This document shows, one piece after another, positions 59,895 through 64,000 of a DNA stretch of 64,000 nucleotides. Source of the stretch: Chitinophagales bacterium (GTDB lineage Bacteria > Bacteroidota > Bacteroidia > Chitinophagales > Chitinophagaceae); NCBI GenBank assembly GCA_020636495.1, contig JACJXQ010000008.1, forward strand, positions 620,001-684,000, in the 5' to 3' direction. The notes under the pieces were generated by a model, which saw only the letters and a program-made list of their open reading frames with translations, made no database searches and was not told where the DNA came from. Every line of letters begins with the position of its first letter. The stretch's first letter is position 1. A program made the translations under genes and the position numbers.

Positions 59895-59920
59895 GGCCCC
59901 GGTGCGCTAACACCGGGGCC
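59895..59920 (-). terminator. Terminator of the 59942-61315 gene
   Basis: Perfect 10-bp GC stem (59895-59904 with 59911-59920), followed on the minus strand by TTTTTTT. Confidence 0.9.
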
Positions 59921-59941
59921 GAACTATAACAGCAAAGAATA

Positions 59942-61315
59942 TTATTGTATCGTCAGCATTTGCCTGGCATCTGTCATGCCTTTGCTTTGAACAGACAGAA
60001 TATAATTACCTGTTGCAAGACCTGTTATGTCCAGGCTTACCTTTTGGTTGCCTACGGCGCTTATGGTACGCACAACCTGCCCGGCCATATTGGTCAATGT
60101 TATTACTCCCTCCTGTATATCGTTCATTACAATATACACATTGTTGCTGGCGGGGTTAGGGTATACAGACACCACATTGACTTGTGGCACATTATTAACT
60201 CCTACGTTGAAATAGTATTCATAATACATGTAGTTGATATAGTAAGGTGTGTTGTCTTTTATACCTCCGGTATAGTCATATACATCCGTACGCACCGGGT
60301 TGCCATTGGCATCGTAAAATACTTCTGTTTCAGAGTAAGGATCCCATTTTTTAGTACCTGTGTTCCATTCTGAGTACAGTACTTTAGATGGTACCCCGTT
60401 CCCGTTGATGGTATGTATTTCCTGTTCAGAGTTTACCCATTTGGCGCCAACAGTATCCCATTCCCGGCTCTCATAAAAATTATAGATACCACTACCATTG
60501 TAGCCAATACTATCCATATAGCTGTTGCGCCAGCTGCTGTTCACGTATTCCTGGTCGGTTGTCGTTACCAGCTTTGTACCGTTGTAGGTAAAGTTGGTGC
60601 GTGAGTTGCCTGTCCACATTGTACCGTCCCAGTAGTCATACAGGTATTGCACCAGGTTCCAGCTGCCATCATAGGTATACTTGGTACGATAGGCAGGAGA
60701 TGCCACGCCACCAAATTTTGTGTAGCTGCTGTCAGACAACAGGTGGCCCTGTGCATCATAGGTCATAATGGATACAAATGAGGTATCCCAGTTGCCACTG
60801 TTCCAGGTAAGACTTACATTTTTAACAGGATTGTCATTACCATCACGTACCACAACAGTTTTGTTGGTATTGGTCATCTGGCCACTATTCATCTGTTGTT
60901 GCGTGTGGTTCAGTGCCTTGTTGTTGCTGTTGTAAGAAATAAAGTCACGACCCGACAGTTGTGCGCCGCTTCCCATATCCTGGTATCTGATCACGGTGTC
61001 ATATAATACATCACTTTCTATACCATAATCATTATACGATAGCTCGGAATAATCGAACATCGATCCCCTTCCGTTCGAATATACGTATTTTGATGAATCC
61101 TGCAGAGAAGGTGCGCTGCCGCTGTTGTCATAATTGGCTACCGCTGAAACGCGCCACAAGGTCGCGGTTGTTTTTGCTGCACTTTTCGAGGTCTCTGTCA
61201 GCACTTTTATACGGTCAATGCCTTTAATTCTTTCCGTTCGTGTATTTTTTGCGTGGGCTTGTGCGCTTGCTGTAGTCATAGCCAGGAGCAGGGCGCCGGT
61301 TATTAGTTTTTGCAT
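59942..61315 (-). CDS. T9SS-secreted YD-repeat-like protein, copy 1
   Basis: From ATG 61315 the protein has 457 residues: signal peptide (MQKLITGALLLAMTTASAQA), a body of about ten loose beta repeats of the YD type (TYDAQGHLLSDSSYT, TYDGSWNLVQYLYDY, FYDANGNPVRTDVYDYTGG), and a type A T9SS sorting domain (VVSVYPNPASNNVYIVMND, then TGNYILSVQSKG). The repeats resemble RHS/wall-associated YD repeats, but no toxin domain is attached. Paralogous to the next gene. Likely a surface or released protein of unknown role. Confidence 0.85.
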   Translation of the reverse strand: MQKLITGALLLAMTTASAQAHAKNTRTERIKGIDRIKVLTETSKSAAKTTATLWRVSAVANYDNSGSAPSLQDSSKYVYSNGRGSMFDYSELSYNDYGIESDVLYDTVIRYQDMGSGAQLSGRDFISYNSNNKALNHTQQQMNSGQMTNTNKTVVVRDGNDNPVKNVSLTWNSGNWDTSFVSIMTYDAQGHLLSDSSYTKFGGVASPAYRTKYTYDGSWNLVQYLYDYWDGTMWTGNSRTNFTYNGTKLVTTTDQEYVNSSWRNSYMDSIGYNGSGIYNFYESREWDTVGAKWVNSEQEIHTINGNGVPSKVLYSEWNTGTKKWDPYSETEVFYDANGNPVRTDVYDYTGGIKDNTPYYINYMYYEYYFNVGVNNVPQVNVVSVYPNPASNNVYIVMNDIQEGVITLTNMAGQVVRTISAVGNQKVSLDITGLATGNYILSVQSKGMTDARQMLTIQ

Positions 61316-61485
61316 AAGGTAAGTTTTGCGCAAATCTATAGGTGCTTTTGCATACAGCAATCAAACGCTTTGCCATAGAATTGTTAAAATAATTTCAAAA
61401 TTATTATAATGCGTTATTGTTGTATATATGATTATTGACTATGATAGCCAAATGGCTTATTCGCAGCATGGGTATATGCATGAAA

Positions 61486-61514
61486 AAACAGCCGACCCAT
61501 TGGACCGGCTGTTT
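61486..61514 (-). terminator. Terminator of the 61536-62918 gene
   Basis: 9-bp perfect stem (AAACAGCCG arms, 61486-61494 with 61506-61514), then TTTTT on the minus strand. Confidence 0.8.
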
Positions 61515-61535
61515 AAATTTTTTGTCCCCTGCTTG

Positions 61536-62918
61536 CTATTGTTTGGTGATCATTTGCCTGGCAGGTGCTGCCCCTGTGTTGTGTACTGTAAGTATATAGT
61601 TGCCTGCAGGCAGGTCAGCGATATTCATAGATACCTTACTGTTATTGTTTCCTGCTTGTAAGGTGCGTACGGTCTGGCCAGTCATACTGGTTAGTGTAAG
61701 TAGTACATCTTTTTTGCCATTCAACATAATATTGAGATTATTGTTAGCCGGGTTCGGATATGCATTCAGTGCTTCTGATACAGGTGTATTACTTATTCCT
61801 TCAGGGAAGTAATACTCATAATATACATTGCTGATATAGTAAGGCGTAGGCAGTTTTATACCTCCGATATATACATACACACTTAGTCTGGTAGGGTTGT
61901 CATTACTGTCATAGGTCAGTGTCGCATCAGCTACATTGCTCCATTGTTTGGCAGTACTGTCCCATTCTGAGATATGTGCTGTCTGCGGGCGGCCATTACT
62001 GCCTATTACGCGTGTTTCCAGGTCTACATTTACCCACTCATTCAGCAGGGTATCCCATTCACGGTATTCATTATAGTTGTATACACCTCCACTGGTATAT
62101 CCTGAACTGTCGTAGCTGCTGTTCACCCATCCGTTGTTATAGGATTGTTCTATTACCAGTGCGGGCTGATGATTGCTATATGTGCTGGTTGACTGCAGGC
62201 TGGAGTCAAAGCTCGTACCGTTCCAGGTAAGTGTCAGGGAATGTATCCTGTCTTTATTGCTGTCATAATCATAGTATGATACTTCGGTCGGGGTAGTAGA
62301 ACCTGAACTGTAGTGATAGCTGCTGTCTTTTACCAGCAGGTTCTGGCTGTCGTAGGCATGTTCAGTCACATCTGTGGTATCCCATTGACTATTGCTTGAG
62401 TTCCATGTGAAATACACTTCTTTTACAAGGTTATTGTTCCCATCACGCACTGCCCTGTGCTCACTGGCGTTAACAAAACTCCCGCTACCCGGCATCTGCG
62501 AGGTGAATACCTTTCTCTGCGTCATGGCATCATAACTTGCGGTGTAACGGGCACTGGGTTCCAGGCCGCTGCCGCTGTTCTCAAATTTCAAAGCAGTGTC
62601 ATAATTAATCAGTGCGCCCAGTCCATAGTCATCTATACTAAAGTCACTGCTGGCATTTATGTCTGATCCTCTCGAGAGGGAGTATTTGTATTTAGATGAG
62701 TCACTGGCTTCCAGCGATGTACCATTGAACGCCCAGTTGCCTGTAGCGGAGATGCGCCAAAGCGTTGCAGTGGTTTTGTTACCGCCCCCTGTACCGGTAG
62801 GGTTGGTCATTGTTCTGTACAGGTCATTTTTAAACTGCTGAACTGTAGCTTGTTGGTTCTGCGCATGTACACCCAGGCTCATGATCAGCAACGATGTGAT
62901 TGGTATCAGTTTTTTCAT
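61536..62918 (-). CDS. T9SS-secreted YD-repeat-like protein, copy 2
   Basis: A 460-residue paralog of the gene at 59942-61315 with the same order: signal peptide (MKKLIPITSLLIMSLGVHAQ), YD-like repeats (AYDSQNLLVKDSSYHYSSG, TYDSNDNPTRLSVYVYIGG), and a T9SS type A sorting domain (LNAYPNPANNNLNIML, then LPAGNYILTVHNTG). Both share WRISA/WRVSA near residue 50 and the NEYREWDT/YESREWDT segment. Each gene has its own terminator, so the pair arose by duplication but is transcribed separately. Confidence 0.85.
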   Translation of the reverse strand: MKKLIPITSLLIMSLGVHAQNQQATVQQFKNDLYRTMTNPTGTGGGNKTTATLWRISATGNWAFNGTSLEASDSSKYKYSLSRGSDINASSDFSIDDYGLGALINYDTALKFENSGSGLEPSARYTASYDAMTQRKVFTSQMPGSGSFVNASEHRAVRDGNNNLVKEVYFTWNSSNSQWDTTDVTEHAYDSQNLLVKDSSYHYSSGSTTPTEVSYYDYDSNKDRIHSLTLTWNGTSFDSSLQSTSTYSNHQPALVIEQSYNNGWVNSSYDSSGYTSGGVYNYNEYREWDTLLNEWVNVDLETRVIGSNGRPQTAHISEWDSTAKQWSNVADATLTYDSNDNPTRLSVYVYIGGIKLPTPYYISNVYYEYYFPEGISNTPVSEALNAYPNPANNNLNIMLNGKKDVLLTLTSMTGQTVRTLQAGNNNSKVSMNIADLPAGNYILTVHNTGAAPARQMITKQ

Positions 62919-63079
62919 AAGGTAGTTTTTTGCAAATCTATTGTGGTTTAATATTCAACACTCAGGGGGCTTCCCATATATTTGTTAAAATGTAAAGAGT
63001 AGCCACTCTATCTGTCTCAATACAGGTTAATCGTACAGGTGTATCAAAAGTTACAGGAATTACTTAAACAGTTTAATTG

Positions 63080-63111
63080 TTTTTAATAATTGTTAAATTG
63101 TTGTATATTTG
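63080..63111 (+). promoter_or_regulatory. Promoter of the small gene at 63125
   Basis: TATATTTG (63104-63111) with TTTT at the -33 position 20 bases upstream. The box and its distance to ATG resemble the promoter at 15002-15033. Confidence 0.55.
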
Positions 63112-63124
63112 TATTATTATAACC

Positions 63125-63433
63125 ATGAAAAAAATTATACAATATATCGGGTTCTACCATACAGTAAGTGGCAGACATTTGGATGATAGACAAGCAATGA
63201 TGCGGCCATTCCGGTTTGTTCACCACATTAACGAGAACAAGGACATCAATTACTTAACAACTGAGCTTGCGAACTCGTTAAGGCAAATGAACAAAGACAT
63301 CAATTACTTAACAATACTTAACAATTTTGTCTATCGTATTGATAGTCAGATATTTGGAGAAGCTGCATTCTGTCTACCCGGCAACAATTCCTATATTTTA
63401 CTTAACAATTCGGACCGAAGTACAAAAAACTGA
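63125..63433 (+). CDS. Small protein with an internal 18-residue repeat, relative of the 15-kb locus
   Basis: From ATG 63125 the protein has 102 residues; the frame is open 16 codons upstream through the promoter. The centre holds one full and one partial repeat of a 54-base/18-residue unit: KDINYLTTELANSLRQMN, then KDINYLTILNN. The DNA of this unit matches the 52-bp tandem array at 15233-15596 over about 30 bases. There is no clear signal peptide. A repeat-bearing peptide precursor or a small regulatory protein is possible; no family recognised. Confidence 0.6.
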   Translation: MKKIIQYIGFYHTVSGRHLDDRQAMMRPFRFVHHINENKDINYLTTELANSLRQMNKDINYLTILNNFVYRIDSQIFGEAAFCLPGNNSYILLNNSDRSTKN

Positions 63434-63511
63434 TCCATGCCAAATGACAATCCTATTATAAAACTATCTATGTCTGTGTGTACATTCACCTTGCTTTTTA
63501 ACTACCCGGTT

Positions 63512-64000
63512 ATGAAATACCTGCTTGCACTGACACTATTTATGCTATTAACGTATGCTGGCAGCGGCCAGCAGATACTGTTCAAAGAAACTTTCGACCA
63601 GATGCCGGGCCTCAATCTTAATGGGGGTTGGACCTCTAAACAGAGTGGGGCAGTGGGTTGGCGTACCAGCGATATGTATAACTTGTATTGTTCTTATTCC
63701 GTGGTTCCCCAGTATAAATACTGGGCAAAGGTGGCTGCTATCTCAGGCTGTTACGGCGATAAAGGCGGCCCCAGGAATAATAAGGATGTGTTTGCTTACA
63801 CAAAGTCGATCAACCTGTCTGCTGTGCAGGGAGGGGTTGTGCTGAAATATGATTCCTATTTCAACCGGTTGAATGCCTACAATAAGTTTGAGAAGGCCAC
63901 AGTTGAGATTTCTGTTAATGACGGAGCCTCGTGGACGGTGATACAGGATGTTCCTGCCGGGTCAGCGAAAGATTCTTTTGCAAGTTGGTACATCAATCTG
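63512..64000 (+). CDS. Secreted protein, N-terminal part (cut by window end)
   Basis: ATG 63512 begins a signal peptide (MKYLLALTLFMLLTYAGSGQ) and the frame stays open for 163 codons to the window end. An in-frame ATG at 63473 is a less likely start. The visible mature part, KETFDQMPGLNLNGGWT near the start, then WAKVAAISGCYGD and VEISVNDGASWTVIQDVPAG, resembles the jelly-roll or choice-of-anchor J modules of Bacteroidota secreted proteins, usually followed by a T9SS sorting domain. The C-terminus is outside the window. Confidence 0.75.
   Translation, partial: MKYLLALTLFMLLTYAGSGQQILFKETFDQMPGLNLNGGWTSKQSGAVGWRTSDMYNLYCSYSVVPQYKYWAKVAAISGCYGDKGGPRNNKDVFAYTKSINLSAVQGGVVLKYDSYFNRLNAYNKFEKATVEISVNDGASWTVIQDVPAGSAKDSFASWYINL

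Noticed and set aside
59942..62918. RHS/polymorphic toxin pair
   Set aside because: The YD-like repeats are loose, there is no RHS core motif or C-terminal toxin domain, and both proteins end in T9SS sorting domains.

Overview
The window is a chromosomal segment of a Bacteroidota bacterium, most likely from the Chitinophagales/Chitinophagaceae side of the phylum. The evidence is several proteins with C-terminal type IX secretion (T9SS) sorting domains, a giant PKD-repeat protein followed by a PorP/SprF partner, genes that lack Shine-Dalgarno boxes, and promoters of the Bacteroidota form (TTTG, N19-20, TAnnTTTG). No tRNA, rRNA or CRISPR array was recognised. Both window edges cut genes.

Layout. 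0-10.6 kb: envelope and housekeeping genes (YceI lipoprotein, rhodanese, L,D-transpeptidase, LutB-like Fe-S protein, arabinose-5-phosphate isomerase, PagL-like lipid A deacylase, DUF502, serC, DUF1015). 10.7-13.5 kb: an AT-rich type II restriction-modification island (vsr, C5 methyltransferase, unassigned endonuclease). 13.6-15.7 kb: a thioredoxin-like and a small secreted gene behind a conserved leader, then a promoter, a broken small gene, seven perfect 52-bp tandem repeats and a terminator. 15.9-24.7 kb: GT4 glycosyltransferase, VOC protein, two nearly identical T9SS Ig-like proteins in tandem, an MBL-fold hydrolase and an AraC regulator. 25-34.6 kb: lipoproteins, UbiD, a YiiX-like hydrolase, an SpmA/B-like protein, a LOG protein, lysA and acs. 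34.8-43.3 kb: PKD/CHU_C protein, PorP/SprF, groES-groEL and a peroxiredoxin.

43.2-50.6 kb is the most unusual part. It is an AT-rich array of minus-strand cassettes. Three are headed by an intact copy of a conserved promoter plus leader, one copy is truncated, and a sixth site keeps only the promoter core. Each intact leader precedes an unrecognised lipoprotein, followed by tiny membrane proteins, sometimes a thioredoxin-fold lipoprotein, and a strong hairpin terminator. One cassette has decayed into a promoter fused to a headless gene fragment, and the 3' end of one tiny membrane gene occurs three times. A fifth leader copy lies 30 kb away, in front of the small secreted gene at 14.3 kb. I consider this leader-controlled family the best candidate for an undescribed system; a secreted effector with immunity partner is one hypothesis, not shown by the sequence.

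50.6-64 kb: ppx-ppk1, rfaE2, a flippase-like membrane protein and panD, all co-directional; a DNRLRE T9SS protein; rpsF-rpsR-rplI; two secreted beta-rich paralogs (a third relative is cut by the left edge); two YD-repeat-like T9SS paralogs; a small gene sharing sequence with the 15-kb tandem array; and the start of another secreted protein.
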